Shown one piece after another: positions 27,606 through 37,438 of a stretch of 64,000 bases of DNA; positions within the stretch are counted from its first letter, which is position 1; each line of letters begins with the position of its first letter. The notes beneath the pieces were generated by a model. The model ran no database searches. It saw only the letters and a list, made by a program, of their open reading frames with translations, and was not told where the DNA came from. The DNA is taken from positions 7,610-71,609 of the forward strand of contig NZ_JALOAA010000005.1 of the NCBI RefSeq assembly GCF_023229025.1. The letters are read 5' to 3'. Source of the stretch: Sulfurimonas sp. (GTDB lineage Bacteria > Campylobacterota > Campylobacteria > Campylobacterales > Sulfurimonadaceae). The translations under genes and the position numbers were made by a program.

Positions 27606-27727
27606 CTAATAATACTCTCCCTTATCTAAATATCTTTACGCTCTTCTATAAATATAACCAAACACGATAATTTCAAAATTTAAATAAAAATAGGTACAAT
27701 TGCGTTGTATATTCATTAGGAGAAAAA

Positions 27728-28261
27728 ATGAAAAAAATCATACTTACCATGCTTATGCTACTATCCATAAACCTAAATGCTGATAATAGTGAGCCACATG
27801 TTGTCTTAGAGACGACTCAGGGAGTAATTGAACTTAAACTATTTGCTGATATTGCTCCTTTGGCAGTAGAGAATTTCATAACACATGTAAAAAATGGTTA
27901 CTATGACGGTGTTGTCTTTCACCGTATAATCAAAAATTTTATGATTCAAGGTGGAGACCCTACAGGAACAGGTAGAGGCGGAAGTAGCATATGGAACAAA
28001 CCGTTTAAGGATGAGTACAAAGACAAAACCTTTTCTCATGCCGGGGTCTTAGCCATGGCAAATGCAGGACCAAATACCAATGGAAGTCAATTTTTCATTA
28101 CAACAGTTCCGACTCCTTGGCTAAACGGCAGGCACACTATATTTGGTCAAGTCAGCACAGAATCATTTAGTGTAGTAAATAAGCTTCAAAATGTCAAAAC
28201 ATCAGCGGCAGACAGACCTGCTCAGGAGCAAAAAATCATAAAAGCATATATTAAAAAATAG
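27728..28261 (+). CDS. Exported cyclophilin-type peptidyl-prolyl isomerase
   Basis: Cyclophilins catalyse proline cis-trans isomerisation. A signal peptide (LTMLMLLSINLNA) implies a periplasmic location. The catalytic core is standard: FHRIIKNFMIQGGDPTGTG, GVLAMANAGPNTNGSQFFIT and WLNGRHTIFGQV. Length 177 fits PpiA-like proteins. TAGGAG sits just before the ATG. The gene is monocistronic between the HU terminator and the phosphate transporter. Confidence 0.96.
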   Translation: MKKIILTMLMLLSINLNADNSEPHVVLETTQGVIELKLFADIAPLAVENFITHVKNGYYDGVVFHRIIKNFMIQGGDPTGTGRGGSSIWNKPFKDEYKDKTFSHAGVLAMANAGPNTNGSQFFITTVPTPWLNGRHTIFGQVSTESFSVVNKLQNVKTSAADRPAQEQKIIKAYIKK

Positions 28262-28345
28262 TATAATCGCTACTAGATAAGCAGTATGTAATTAGTTTAT
28301 AATTACTTTTGCAATATAATTGCACCAATAATAAAAAGGCATTTA

Positions 28346-29995
28346 ATGGAAATTAGTACTGTTAGTAAAATTCAAAAAAAAGCACTCAAAAAAAGTGCTG
28401 CAGATTTTACAAGGCTTGGCTTTGCTCTATTTTTTATGATAGGAGTTTTGACATTTAGTTTTTTAAACAACGGCGGTGTATCTAACAACCTATTTCTTGC
28501 GGTAGCAGCATTAGTCGGTGCATATATGGCAATGAATATAGGTGCTAACGATGTTGCTAACAATGTAAGTCCTGCTGTCGGTGCAAAAGCACTTACACTT
28601 ACAACAGCTATCATAATAGCTGCTATCTTTGAGACTGCAGGTGCGCTAATTGCCGGCGGTGACGTTGTTAAGACAATTAAAAATGGAATTATCGACCTCT
28701 CTGCTTTTGGTGGAAATGCAGATCCCTTTATCTGGGCTATGATGGCAGCTCTTCTCTCCGCAGCACTATGGTTAAACTTTGCAACAATGATGAGAGCTCC
28801 TGTCTCTACAACACATGCGATTGTGGGCGGCGTAATGGGTGCGGGAATTGCAGCAGCAGGGTTTAGTATTGTAAACTGGGCGACAATGGGTAGTATAGTC
28901 GCTTCATGGATTATCTCTCCTGTTTTAGGTGGAATAATTGCGGCAGGCTTTCTTTTTGCGATTAAAAAGTCAATTGTTTTTAAAGAGGATAAAATTAGTG
29001 CTGCTAAGACCTATGTTCCAATTTTTGTTGCTATTATGTCTTGGGCATTTGTTACATATATTATAATAAAGGGTGTAAAGCATATATGGGCAAAGATATT
29101 ACAACTCCTCAACACTCTACCTTTGATATCATTAGAGATAACAGATAAGCCATCCTTTTTTACTGCATTTACTATTGGTTTAGTAGTGGCTATATTTGTT
29201 TATGTCATTGTAAAAAGAAGAGTCTCTTTTAATACAACTGCCCTACAAAACACAAGAGAATCGGTAAACACGCTTTTTACAATCCCACTTATTTTTGCGG
29301 CTGCTCTTCTTAGCTTTGCTCATGGTGCTAATGATGTTGCAAATGCAATCGGTCCTTTAGCTGCAATTAATGATGCAATTGTAAATGGCGGCGTCTCATC
29401 AGATGCCTCTATTCCACTTTGGGTTATGGGCGTGGGTGCTGTTGGAATATCTTTAGGTTTAGCACTCTATGGTCCCGGACTAATTAAAACCGTCGGCAGT
29501 GAAATAACAGATTTAGATCAAATAAGAGCCTTTTCAATAGCCATGGCAGCTTCGCTAACCGTTATTATTGCTTCACAATTAGGTTTGCCTGTAAGCTCTA
29601 CGCACATTGCTATAGGTGGAGTATTTGGAGTTGGTTTTTTAAGAGAGTGGCTTTATGTTAAAGATGAAAATAATCACACAATCGAAGATGATATAGCAGC
29701 TATAGAAGATGAAAAACTTACAAAAAGTGCATATGAGTACGAGCTAAAAGAGTTAGAAGAAAAAGATGAAAAATCTCAAGCTAACTATACTAGAATTGCT
29801 GAACTATATAAGCTTATAGCAAATGAGAAAAAAATAATAAAATCAACAAAGAAGAGCATAAAAAAAGCTAGAAAAATTCAGTATGTAAAGAGAGACTCTT
29901 TCAACAAAATAGTTGCAGCATGGCTTATTACAGTACCGGCTGCCGCTATACTTGCGGGAATGCTATACTTTACAATAAGAGGAATTATGCTTTAA
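28346..29995 (+). CDS. Pit-family inorganic phosphate transporter
   Basis: Pit transporters move metal-phosphate complexes with protons (or Na+) through the inner membrane. The two inverted family repeats are evident: NIGANDVANNVSPAVGAKAL (about residue 61) and HGANDVANAIGPLAAI (about 328). About ten to twelve membrane helices are visible. The C-terminal region carries a charged cytosolic insert of roughly 90 residues (about 440-525) before the last helix, longer than in E. coli PitA. A -10 box TATAAT at 28315-28320 and AAAAGG precede the ATG. A thioredoxin-like gene follows after 22 bases. Confidence 0.93.
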   Translation: MEISTVSKIQKKALKKSAADFTRLGFALFFMIGVLTFSFLNNGGVSNNLFLAVAALVGAYMAMNIGANDVANNVSPAVGAKALTLTTAIIIAAIFETAGALIAGGDVVKTIKNGIIDLSAFGGNADPFIWAMMAALLSAALWLNFATMMRAPVSTTHAIVGGVMGAGIAAAGFSIVNWATMGSIVASWIISPVLGGIIAAGFLFAIKKSIVFKEDKISAAKTYVPIFVAIMSWAFVTYIIIKGVKHIWAKILQLLNTLPLISLEITDKPSFFTAFTIGLVVAIFVYVIVKRRVSFNTTALQNTRESVNTLFTIPLIFAAALLSFAHGANDVANAIGPLAAINDAIVNGGVSSDASIPLWVMGVGAVGISLGLALYGPGLIKTVGSEITDLDQIRAFSIAMAASLTVIIASQLGLPVSSTHIAIGGVFGVGFLREWLYVKDENNHTIEDDIAAIEDEKLTKSAYEYELKELEEKDEKSQANYTRIAELYKLIANEKKIIKSTKKSIKKARKIQYVKRDSFNKIVAAWLITVPAAAILAGMLYFTIRGIML

Positions 29996-30017
29996 AATAG
30001 TAGATTAATGGATTTAA

Positions 30018-30515
30018 ATGAAAAATAAGTTTATAAAATATGCCAAAGAGATAACTATTTTTCTTGTAGTTATGATTATCTTTGCCAATATTTTAAGTTT
30101 TTATAGAAGTGGTGCCGTAAGTAAAGAGCCTCTAGATTTAAACAGGGTTACTCTTCTTGGGGATATACCCTATGAGTTGCCTAAAAATGAGCCTATACTA
30201 CTTCATTTTTGGGCCACATGGTGTCCTACATGTAAAGCTGAAGCACAAAACATTCAAACTATTTCACAAAATTACAATGTTTTAACTATTGCTCTTAAAT
30301 CAGGAAGCGATGAGGAGATAAGAGATTACCTCAAGAGTCGCAATTTAGACTTTAATGTCGTTAATGACACTACCGGTCAAATTACTCAAAAATATTCTGT
30401 TTCTGTTTTTCCTACTACGATTATATATGATAGAAATAAAAATGAGTTTTTTAGTGATGTAGGCTATACAAGCACTTTTGGATTGTGGCTTAGAATGTGG
30501 TGGGTAAGTTTATAA
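30018..30515 (+). CDS. Membrane-anchored thioredoxin-like (TlpA/ScsD-type) protein
   Basis: A single N-terminal helix (ITIFLVVMIIFANILSFY) anchors a periplasmic thioredoxin domain. The active site is WATWCPTCKAEA (about residue 68), and the cis-proline region is VSVFPTTIIYD. The 165-residue size resembles ScsD/TlpA-like disulfide oxidoreductases. It is likely co-transcribed with the phosphate transporter and is bounded by a bidirectional terminator. Which proteins it reduces or oxidises cannot be said. Confidence 0.88.
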   Translation: MKNKFIKYAKEITIFLVVMIIFANILSFYRSGAVSKEPLDLNRVTLLGDIPYELPKNEPILLHFWATWCPTCKAEAQNIQTISQNYNVLTIALKSGSDEEIRDYLKSRNLDFNVVNDTTGQITQKYSVSVFPTTIIYDRNKNEFFSDVGYTSTFGLWLRMWWVSL

Positions 30516-30518
30516 GGT

Positions 30519-30541
30519 ATAAGCCTCTTAATGAGGCTTAT
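30519..30541. terminator. Bidirectional terminator
   Basis: ATAAGCCTC (30519-30527) and GAGGCTTAT (30533-30541) form a 9-bp stem with a TTAAT loop. It lies between the convergent thioredoxin gene and the molybdoenzyme gene. The T-rich flank on each side is modest. Confidence 0.75.
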
Positions 30542-30544
30542 TAC

Positions 30545-33500
30545 TTATTTTGTTATATTAACCGTATATGCCTCACGAGCTAGAGGCACCCAAGGACGCT
30601 TAATATGAAGAGGACGACGAAGAGTAGAGTTCTCATCTAATCCACGAGTTAGCTGATCTCTCCAACCTTCATAAATTTTAAAGTTATTGTCGTAGTTTAC
30701 GAATATATCACCTATCTTATCACCGGCTTGAGCAGGCTCTAAAATAACCTTTTGGTGCCAGCAGTGCATACCTGAAATAGGGTCCGGATGTGCAGCAGCT
30801 ACAGCATTTTGCCATGAACCGCTAAGCCCATCCCACCAAATATTTGCACTATCTTTATTGTAGTCTGCAAATCTTTTGGTTTTAAACGCTTTGATACCCT
30901 CAACATATTTGAGTTTACCGATTTTTCCATCCATCTGAAGTTCAGCAGTCGGAACACCAAAACTATTTAAGCCGCTTGTTCCATCATAATCTTCAATCTT
31001 AATTTGAGCACCATCTTTTCCGACGTTTTCCGGCGAGTGTGCCAAAAATTTAGGATCATTCATATTTCTAGTAACTGGCTGCGAATCTACTTTGCCGTCT
31101 GTTACACCGTTTGGAACAGATACGGAGTTTACAAGCTTCCAGCGACCACCATGGTGTGAACATGCTAATGTTCCGGGTAAAACACCCTCTGTTGGAACTG
31201 CCATAGCCACAAAGTAACCGGACTCTAATCCGGTTACGCTATCTACAATCCTAACACGTATAGCATCGCCACGTTTAAATCCTTGACGCTTAGCATCTGG
31301 AGTTGAGATCCAGATTGGGTCATGGTTTTGCGAAATCTCCATTAAATGTTTAGAGTTTGCAGAACGAGTATGAATATTGTATGGCAATCTAAATACAGTA
31401 TTTAAAGCATAAGAGTTTTTCTCCGTCATGTAAGAGTGATTTACATGTGAGAGAATATGAGGCATCTCTTTCTTCTCGTCCTCATTTCGTGGATAGAAAG
31501 GAATAGCGTATTCAGGCCACTTCCAATCATCTGCAAGCCACTCACAGAAGAAGTCAAGTTTCTTATCTAGAGTTGCAAACCCTTCCATCTTTTTACCGTC
31601 AATCTCTATGCCGATAGCTTTTGTCTTACCATGGCTCTTAGCAGTCATAACACCTGTTCTTTTGTTTATAGTTACATCTTTTTTGTCATACTTATGACCA
31701 TGTGAAATATAGTTTTTACCGTCATCTTTAATCTCACGCTCTTGTGCTGAGTAGATATGATTCTCCTCCATCCAAGCACCGTGATCCCTCATATACTCAT
31801 ATACAGGATACTCTGAGTTTTTATATCTCTCATCTGCAGTTGCAGTTGCTTTTAGATTTGGAAGATTATCGCCAAATGCAGCATCATACCACTCAGCGAT
31901 TGTAACCGGTCTTCCTGGGTTCTTTTTAGACTCCCACATAGATTTGATTGTCTTGGTTTTTGATTCATCTAAATATAGCTCACCTTTTGGATCTATATAA
32001 TTTACACACATATCAAACCAGAACTCATTCTCTTCCCAAACTTCTCCAAGACCCGCTTTTATATGCGCTTCTAGAGTTGCACGGTTAGGATTTTTAGGCT
32101 TCCAGCCGGCTTTTTCAAGCGCAACTCTCATAACAGGTTGACGGAAAGATGTCCAACGTGCAGGCATTGTAGCCTCTGAGTGCTGATCATGTCTCTCCCC
32201 TGCAAGACCCACAGGTAGAATATAATCAACATACCAGTTTGTCTCAGACCATACCGGAGAGAGATTCATGGTAAGTTCCATTTTGGATTCATCTTTGATA
32301 GTATCAATCCATCTAAACCCATCCGGATTAATCCATACAGGATTGTACATACGAGGAATCCAAACTGCAAGTTTTTGTGGAACGCTAAATCCTTTATCTA
32401 TCCACTTTTTCTGCCATTTTTTATCAGAAAGAAGGTGAGGTAGAAGGTAAGAGAGCTCATAAGTTGACAGTGGCCATTCAGGCGGCCAAGAAAGCTCATT
32501 GTAGGCATTAATTCTTGGAACTTCTGCTCCACGTTTACCTTGACCGACTGTTGAACTTCCACCTTTTCCGCCGACAGATATAACATGCCAGTGGTGAAAA
32601 AATGTACCGCCCTCAGGTCCGATAGCCCCGCGAAGAGCAAGCGATAAATAACCTGTACGTCCGCTCATCCATCCACCACGATTTCCTGCAGCTGTTGCTC
32701 TCCAGAAGTATGTAGAGATAGAAGTTCCTGCCCAGATAAACATATCGTAAAGTTTCTCTAGCTTATAAGCGGGAACATGTGTCTCTTTTACTGCATAATC
32801 CAATGTAAATGGAGAGTAAAGTTCTTTTAGAACATCTAAGAATGTATCAAAATCATCACCAGATGGAACTTTAGAGATATATCCCTTGCTAACCATAAAC
32901 TCCAAATACTTTTTATTATCTAGCATAACTTCCCAGTTTAGCCACTTCTTAACAAACTCTTTATTTACCGTGCCTTCATTTAGCATTCTTTGAGCAAGAT
33001 AGAGATATACAACAGGCTCAGTACCCGGCCACGCTGCAATCCAGAGATCTGCCATACCTGCAGAGTTAGAGAGGCGAGGATCCATAACTACCATCTTTGC
33101 ACCCTTAGCTCTAGCATCTGCAATAAATGAAGCAGACTGCTGGAAGTAGTGTCCTGCATCTGCGGCATGTGATGAGTTTAGAAATATAAGTTTTGCATTT
33201 GCCCAATCCGGAGAAGTTCTATCGTCATTTGCCCACTGAATAGTAGGAGTACGACCATTTGACGAACAGATGTTTGTATGTGAGTTAAAGCAGTCTTGCC
33301 CTATTGTAGACCATACTTGCCCCGTAAATCCATTTTCGTTTGGACGACCGACGTGGAACATACATGATTTTTTAGATAATTCATCACCTACCTTAATAGC
33401 ATCATGCATCTTATTACCTATAGTAGTCATAGCCTCGTCCCAAGTAGTACGAATCCACTTACCTTCACCACGAGCAGAACCCGGAGCACGCTTAAGCGGG

Positions 33501-33961
33501 AATGCTATACGATCTGGATCATACATCTGCGATTGTGTTGCATAACCTTTAGCACAGTTACGTCCACGAGAAGCGGGATGAAGAGGACTACCCATATATT
33601 TTTTAACTGTAAATGTTTTTTTATCAATCCATGCCGTCAAACCACATGAAGCTTCACAGTTTGAACATGCCGTAGGTACTATCATGTAGTCATTAACTTC
33701 AATACCTTCAGGATTTGAAGCACTTCTTACACCATGGCGATCTATACCGCCTCTTTTCCAATCATCTCCATCTAGCTCTTTAAAATCATCCCACTCACTC
33801 ATTGGAGGGTAAAATGATAGAGAGTCCGGAGTATTTGTAAACTTGCTCTCAGTGATTGAATCTGCTATAGCATCAGCCGTAAATACACCTTTTGCAATTG
33901 AGACGCCCGCTACAGTAAATGCGGCGCCTTTTAAAAATGTTCTTCTACTTTGTAAATACAT
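30545..33961 (-). CDS. Molybdopterin oxidoreductase catalytic subunit (Ttr/Psr/Soe-like)
   Basis: This is the large subunit of a periplasmic or membrane-bound complex iron-sulfur molybdoenzyme. The 1138 residues start with a twin-arginine signal (SRRTFLKGAAF), so it is exported folded. A [4Fe-4S] site is formed by Cys99-x2-Cys-x3-Cys-x29-Cys136, followed by the AKG motif. SHTNICSSNGRTP (near residue 230) supplies a likely Cys molybdenum ligand. The protein is much longer than typical PsrA/PhsA (about 760) and nearer TtrA. It is last in a B-C-A operon, as in ttrBCA. Substrate candidates are tetrathionate, polysulfide, thiosulfate or sulfite; arsenate is less likely. Confidence 0.87.
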   Translation of the reverse strand: MYLQSRRTFLKGAAFTVAGVSIAKGVFTADAIADSITESKFTNTPDSLSFYPPMSEWDDFKELDGDDWKRGGIDRHGVRSASNPEGIEVNDYMIVPTACSNCEASCGLTAWIDKKTFTVKKYMGSPLHPASRGRNCAKGYATQSQMYDPDRIAFPLKRAPGSARGEGKWIRTTWDEAMTTIGNKMHDAIKVGDELSKKSCMFHVGRPNENGFTGQVWSTIGQDCFNSHTNICSSNGRTPTIQWANDDRTSPDWANAKLIFLNSSHAADAGHYFQQSASFIADARAKGAKMVVMDPRLSNSAGMADLWIAAWPGTEPVVYLYLAQRMLNEGTVNKEFVKKWLNWEVMLDNKKYLEFMVSKGYISKVPSGDDFDTFLDVLKELYSPFTLDYAVKETHVPAYKLEKLYDMFIWAGTSISTYFWRATAAGNRGGWMSGRTGYLSLALRGAIGPEGGTFFHHWHVISVGGKGGSSTVGQGKRGAEVPRINAYNELSWPPEWPLSTYELSYLLPHLLSDKKWQKKWIDKGFSVPQKLAVWIPRMYNPVWINPDGFRWIDTIKDESKMELTMNLSPVWSETNWYVDYILPVGLAGERHDQHSEATMPARWTSFRQPVMRVALEKAGWKPKNPNRATLEAHIKAGLGEVWEENEFWFDMCVNYIDPKGELYLDESKTKTIKSMWESKKNPGRPVTIAEWYDAAFGDNLPNLKATATADERYKNSEYPVYEYMRDHGAWMEENHIYSAQEREIKDDGKNYISHGHKYDKKDVTINKRTGVMTAKSHGKTKAIGIEIDGKKMEGFATLDKKLDFFCEWLADDWKWPEYAIPFYPRNEDEKKEMPHILSHVNHSYMTEKNSYALNTVFRLPYNIHTRSANSKHLMEISQNHDPIWISTPDAKRQGFKRGDAIRVRIVDSVTGLESGYFVAMAVPTEGVLPGTLACSHHGGRWKLVNSVSVPNGVTDGKVDSQPVTRNMNDPKFLAHSPENVGKDGAQIKIEDYDGTSGLNSFGVPTAELQMDGKIGKLKYVEGIKAFKTKRFADYNKDSANIWWDGLSGSWQNAVAAAHPDPISGMHCWHQKVILEPAQAGDKIGDIFVNYDNNFKIYEGWRDQLTRGLDENSTLRRPLHIKRPWVPLAREAYTVNITK

Positions 33962-33973
33962 TAAATATTCTCC

Positions 33974-34876
33974 CTAACTCATTGGTAATAATTGTGGAAT
34001 CATTAGCCATACATGCTTAACTATTGCAAGACCGACTAACGCTAAAATAGCTGCAAGCTTTAAAATACTCTCACTTTTGCTAACTCTGCTTAAAAGGATA
34101 AATAGCATCGGTAAAAGATATGCCATCCACTGACCTAGCCAGAACATAACCGTATATGGTCCGTCACCTTTAATGTAGCCGATAACTGCTGCTATCTCCT
34201 CTGCTTTCATTGCTCCAAAGATATACTCTGACATATAGATTATAAATGCCATTAAAGCACTTAGACCTAAAACAACTCCAAGAGTGTTTTTTGCTTCACT
34301 AGAGAGCTTGTTTCCTCCAAGAAGAATCATAGTTGCCGAACCCGCTAGAAGTGCTGCTAATATCATCTGAGCCGACTCTGCCGGCATCTGCCACAATTCA
34401 CGAGCTGTACATTGAGCCATTAATGCAGCCGTATAAAGAGTTACCGGTATTGCAAGAATAGTGCTCCATAGCAGTACTTTGTCATATGTTTCATTGTTTT
34501 TCTTATATGCAAGAAATACAAGTAGAGTCAAAAGACCCAAAAATGCTGAAGCCATAAATGAACCCCAAGCAATTGCCGAAGACCAGCTAGAGTAAACAAA
34601 TATGTGCCACATTCTAAATGGTTGATGCAAGTCTGCAAGCGTAAAGAGCAAGAAGATATTGATAAAAATAAACGCAACTATAGCAGTCGGCAACCTTAAA
34701 TTTTTAACCGAATCTGGATACATTCTAAGAAGCATAAAGAGCATAAATATAACACCGGTACCAATACTTTTTGCCCACATATTTACCGTAACTAACCAAG
34801 GCCAAACTATGCCTGGGATTCCTACATCTAGAGTAACCACAGCATTAGTTGCTGCTAATATTTCATGTGCCGCCAT
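33974..34876 (-). CDS. NrfD/PsrC-type membrane quinone-interacting subunit
   Basis: This subunit anchors the complex and exchanges electrons with the quinone pool. The 300 residues contain about eight membrane helices (for example TGVIFMLFMLLRMYP, FIFINIFLLFTLADLHQPFR, AAVIGYIKGDGPYTVMFWLG). The helix ending near LADLHQPFRMW and its polar residues match NrfD proteins. Its ATG overlaps the stop of the iron-sulfur subunit by one base. The molybdoenzyme gene follows after 12 bases. No haem-ligand pattern is expected in this family. Confidence 0.9.
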   Translation of the reverse strand: MAAHEILAATNAVVTLDVGIPGIVWPWLVTVNMWAKSIGTGVIFMLFMLLRMYPDSVKNLRLPTAIVAFIFINIFLLFTLADLHQPFRMWHIFVYSSWSSAIAWGSFMASAFLGLLTLLVFLAYKKNNETYDKVLLWSTILAIPVTLYTAALMAQCTARELWQMPAESAQMILAALLAGSATMILLGGNKLSSEAKNTLGVVLGLSALMAFIIYMSEYIFGAMKAEEIAAVIGYIKGDGPYTVMFWLGQWMAYLLPMLFILLSRVSKSESILKLAAILALVGLAIVKHVWLMIPQLLPMS

Positions 34877-35517
34877 TAGTGGTGTCCTCCTACAGGCATT
34901 TTAGATGTTATTTTACCAAATAAGTCATGACCTTCAGGACGGAACGATGCAAGTGGGTTAAGAGAGACATTACCGCCATTTACATAGTAGTGATGAGGAT
35001 TAGTCCCTTTTTCAGGCTTACGTACTTGAACGTTACTTTGATTTGCTTGTATATACTTAGAGATATTTGAAGTCGGATCATCTAAGTCACCAAAAATATT
35101 TGCTTGAACAGGACAAGCAACAACACAAGCCGGCATCATAGATGAAGCAACACGGTGCGCACAATATGTACATTTGTCGGCAGTTTGTGTTTGAGGATCA
35201 ATGTAAATTGCTCCATATGGACAAGCCATTACACAACCCGCACAACCGATACAGCGCTCTTTATCAATATTTACGATACCGTTATCTAAATAGTGAAGTG
35301 CACTAACCGGACAAATTCTCTCACATGGTGCATTTTCACAATGGTTACATCTAAGTGGAGTAAATGTTCTTTTTGTCTCAGGAAATGTTCCCACATCTAC
35401 ATACTTAACACGAAGTCTCCATGTACTAAGTGGAACTTCATTTTCCACCTTACATGCGATTTCACACCCTTTACATCCCATACACAGATGTAAATCAACT
35501 AGGAAGCCTAATTGCAT
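34876..35517 (-). CDS. Four-cluster ferredoxin-like electron-transfer subunit (DmsB/PsrB/TtrB type)
   Basis: This protein passes electrons between the molybdenum subunit and the membrane subunit. Its 213 residues carry four Cys groups that bind four [4Fe-4S] clusters: CMGCKGCEIAC, CNHCENAPCERIC, CIGCAGCVMAC and CTYCAHRVASSMMPAC with a fourth Cys. No signal peptide is seen; such subunits are co-exported with the Tat-bearing catalytic partner. It is the first gene of the operon, with AAGGAG before the ATG and a 209-base regulatory gap upstream. Confidence 0.94.
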   Translation of the reverse strand: MQLGFLVDLHLCMGCKGCEIACKVENEVPLSTWRLRVKYVDVGTFPETKRTFTPLRCNHCENAPCERICPVSALHYLDNGIVNIDKERCIGCAGCVMACPYGAIYIDPQTQTADKCTYCAHRVASSMMPACVVACPVQANIFGDLDDPTSNISKYIQANQSNVQVRKPEKGTNPHHYYVNGGNVSLNPLASFRPEGHDLFGKITSKMPVGGHH

Positions 35518-35652
35518 ATATTCTCCTTCTAGCCTAATCTATTAGACAAATGTTAGATTTATAACTACAGTTAATCTTTGAATAAAAAACCCTTATTTTA
35601 AAAAACGGAAGTTCTTACTACGAGTATACTATCTATATAAAGCTTAAATTAG

Positions 35653-35677
35653 TTATAAAAATGTGATAATTTTATAA
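35653..35677. promoter_or_regulatory. Inverted repeat upstream of the molybdoenzyme operon
   Basis: TTATAAAA (35653-35660) and TTTTATAA (35670-35677) flank ATGTGATAA. The TGTGA element recalls a CRP/FNR-family half-site. It lies about 140 bases upstream of the operon start and may be an operator or a hisD 3' hairpin. Nothing else clear is seen in the 35518-35726 gap. Confidence 0.3.
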
Positions 35678-35726
35678 TATTTTCTATTATTGGGAATATT
35701 TGAAAAACAGAGAGCTGGGTAGTGCT

Positions 35727-37019
35727 TTAGCTCTTAAGCCTTACCCTGACTGACTCCTCATGTGCAGTCAATCCTTCTGTATTTGCAATTAATGCGCATT
35801 CAGAGCCTATCTCGTTTATAGCTTTTTGGCTAAAATAGATAATTGAAGATTTTTTCATAAAGTTCTCTACTCCAAGCGGAGAGTAGAACTTTGCTGTTCC
35901 GCCTGTCGGAAGAGTATGGTTTGGACCTGCAATATAGTCGCCTATCGCTTCTGGGGTGTTATGTCCCAAGAAAATTGCTCCCGCGTGTTTTATACTTGGT
36001 AGCAACTCAAAAGGAGATGTTGTCGCAACTTCTAAATGTTCCGGTGCTATCTCATTCATAAGAGCAACTGCTTCTTGCATGTCACTCGTTACAATAATTG
36101 CCCCGCGCTTCTCTATCGACTCTCTTGCAATCTCTTGACGAGGGAGTTTTTTTAACCAAGTCTCTAGCTCAATCTTAACCTCATCCGCTAATTTTTGCGA
36201 CGGAGTTATTAGGATTGAACTTGCCATCTCGTCATGCTCTGCTTGAGAGAGCATATCGATTGCCATATGTGAAGGATTTGCGCTATCATCCGCCAAAATT
36301 CCAATCTCACTCGGACCTGCAATCATGTCAATGTTGACCTCGCCAAAAACCATCTTTTTTGCAGTCGCTACAAATATGTTGCCCGGTCCCGTAATTACAT
36401 CAACTTTGGGAATAGTTTGTGTACCATACGCCATTGCGGCTATTGCACTCGCACCGCCTACTTTATATACTTCGCTAACTCCACACAGGTGACAAGCGGC
36501 AAGCAGAAGTTCATTTGGTTCGTTTTGTGGTGTCGGTGTACATATGACTATATTTTTTACTCCGGCAACTTGAGCAGGAATTACATTCATGAGAAGTGAT
36601 GAGGGATAAGCCGCTTTTCCTCCCGGGATATAAAGCCCTGCACTATCAACAGCTGTAGCCTTTTGACCCAAAATAGTTCCATTCTCTTCAGTGTCAAACC
36701 AAGATTTGGGCTTCTGCTTTTCATGGTAACTTTTTATTCTCTCATATGCCAAATGCAAGGAGTCCTTTAACTTATTGTCAATATTGTTATACGCTTTTTC
36801 CATAGCCTCAACAGATATTTTCAAATCTTCATCACTCTTTGGAGTCCAGTTGTCAAATTTGACAATATGGCGTTTTAGTGCATCGTTTTTCTCATCTCTT
36901 ATTTCGCTGATAATATTTCCGACAATAACACTTACCGACTCTATATCCATCTTGCCTCTTTTTAGAAGCTCGTCAAAATCTGCTTTAAAACTACTGCTTT
37001 TTGAATTTGTAAAAATCAT
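35727..37019 (-). CDS. hisD: Histidinol dehydrogenase
   Basis: HisD performs the last two oxidation steps of histidine synthesis, from L-histidinol to L-histidine with NAD+. The 430-residue protein shows the family core, including DSAGLYIPGGKAAYPSSLLM (about residue 118), VITGPGNIFVATAKK and GPSEIGILAD. The catalytic and zinc region EHLEVATTSP continues to GPNHTLPTGGTAKFYSPL. It is the last gene of aroK-thioredoxin-hisD, overlapping the thioredoxin gene by four bases. No other his genes adjoin, although hisC occurs at 56.7 kb. Confidence 0.98.
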   Translation of the reverse strand: MIFTNSKSSSFKADFDELLKRGKMDIESVSVIVGNIISEIRDEKNDALKRHIVKFDNWTPKSDEDLKISVEAMEKAYNNIDNKLKDSLHLAYERIKSYHEKQKPKSWFDTEENGTILGQKATAVDSAGLYIPGGKAAYPSSLLMNVIPAQVAGVKNIVICTPTPQNEPNELLLAACHLCGVSEVYKVGGASAIAAMAYGTQTIPKVDVITGPGNIFVATAKKMVFGEVNIDMIAGPSEIGILADDSANPSHMAIDMLSQAEHDEMASSILITPSQKLADEVKIELETWLKKLPRQEIARESIEKRGAIIVTSDMQEAVALMNEIAPEHLEVATTSPFELLPSIKHAGAIFLGHNTPEAIGDYIAGPNHTLPTGGTAKFYSPLGVENFMKKSSIIYFSQKAINEIGSECALIANTEGLTAHEESVRVRLKS

Positions 37020-37438
37020 TTTTTTTCTATTTCCTTATTAAACTCTTCCTCAACAATAGAGAGAGCTTTTAAAAAATTCTCTGCATTCATCGCACCCATT
37101 AGCGGCTCATACATAGGCTCGCCGTTTGGCATTAAAAACCAGATAGCCGGAGTTCCCGGTCTCCATAGCTCTGTCGGTAGATAGTCGTTTTCATCGCTAT
37201 AAGATATGACCGATACGAAATTTTTATTGAGCTCCTCTATTACTTTTGCATCTTTAAATGTAGTATTATCCAAAATTACACAATATTTACAAGCGTGGCT
37301 TGATGAGACAAAAAGAATCGGCTTTGTACTCTGTTGCGCAACCTTAATCCCTTCATGATAATCCTTCATCCACTTTATCTCCGATGCAAAGAGATTAATC
37401 AATATACCTAGTACCAAAAATATAAAAATTTTACGCAT
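37016..37438 (-). CDS. Exported thioredoxin-fold protein with CKYC motif
   Basis: The 140 residues start with a signal peptide (IFLVLGILINLFAS) and contain a thioredoxin-like fold of the Thioredoxin_7/SoxW-like kind. The active site is SSHACKYCVILDNTTF (about residue 50), and the cis-proline is in RPGTPAIWFLMP. It is probably periplasmic and could reduce or repair disulfides, for example in cytochrome maturation or sulfur oxidation proteins. It overlaps aroK by 8 bases and hisD by 4, so it is co-translated with unrelated biosynthetic genes; that says little about its job. Confidence 0.85.
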   Translation of the reverse strand: MRKIFIFLVLGILINLFASEIKWMKDYHEGIKVAQQSTKPILFVSSSHACKYCVILDNTTFKDAKVIEELNKNFVSVISYSDENDYLPTELWRPGTPAIWFLMPNGEPMYEPLMGAMNAENFLKALSIVEEEFNKEIEKK

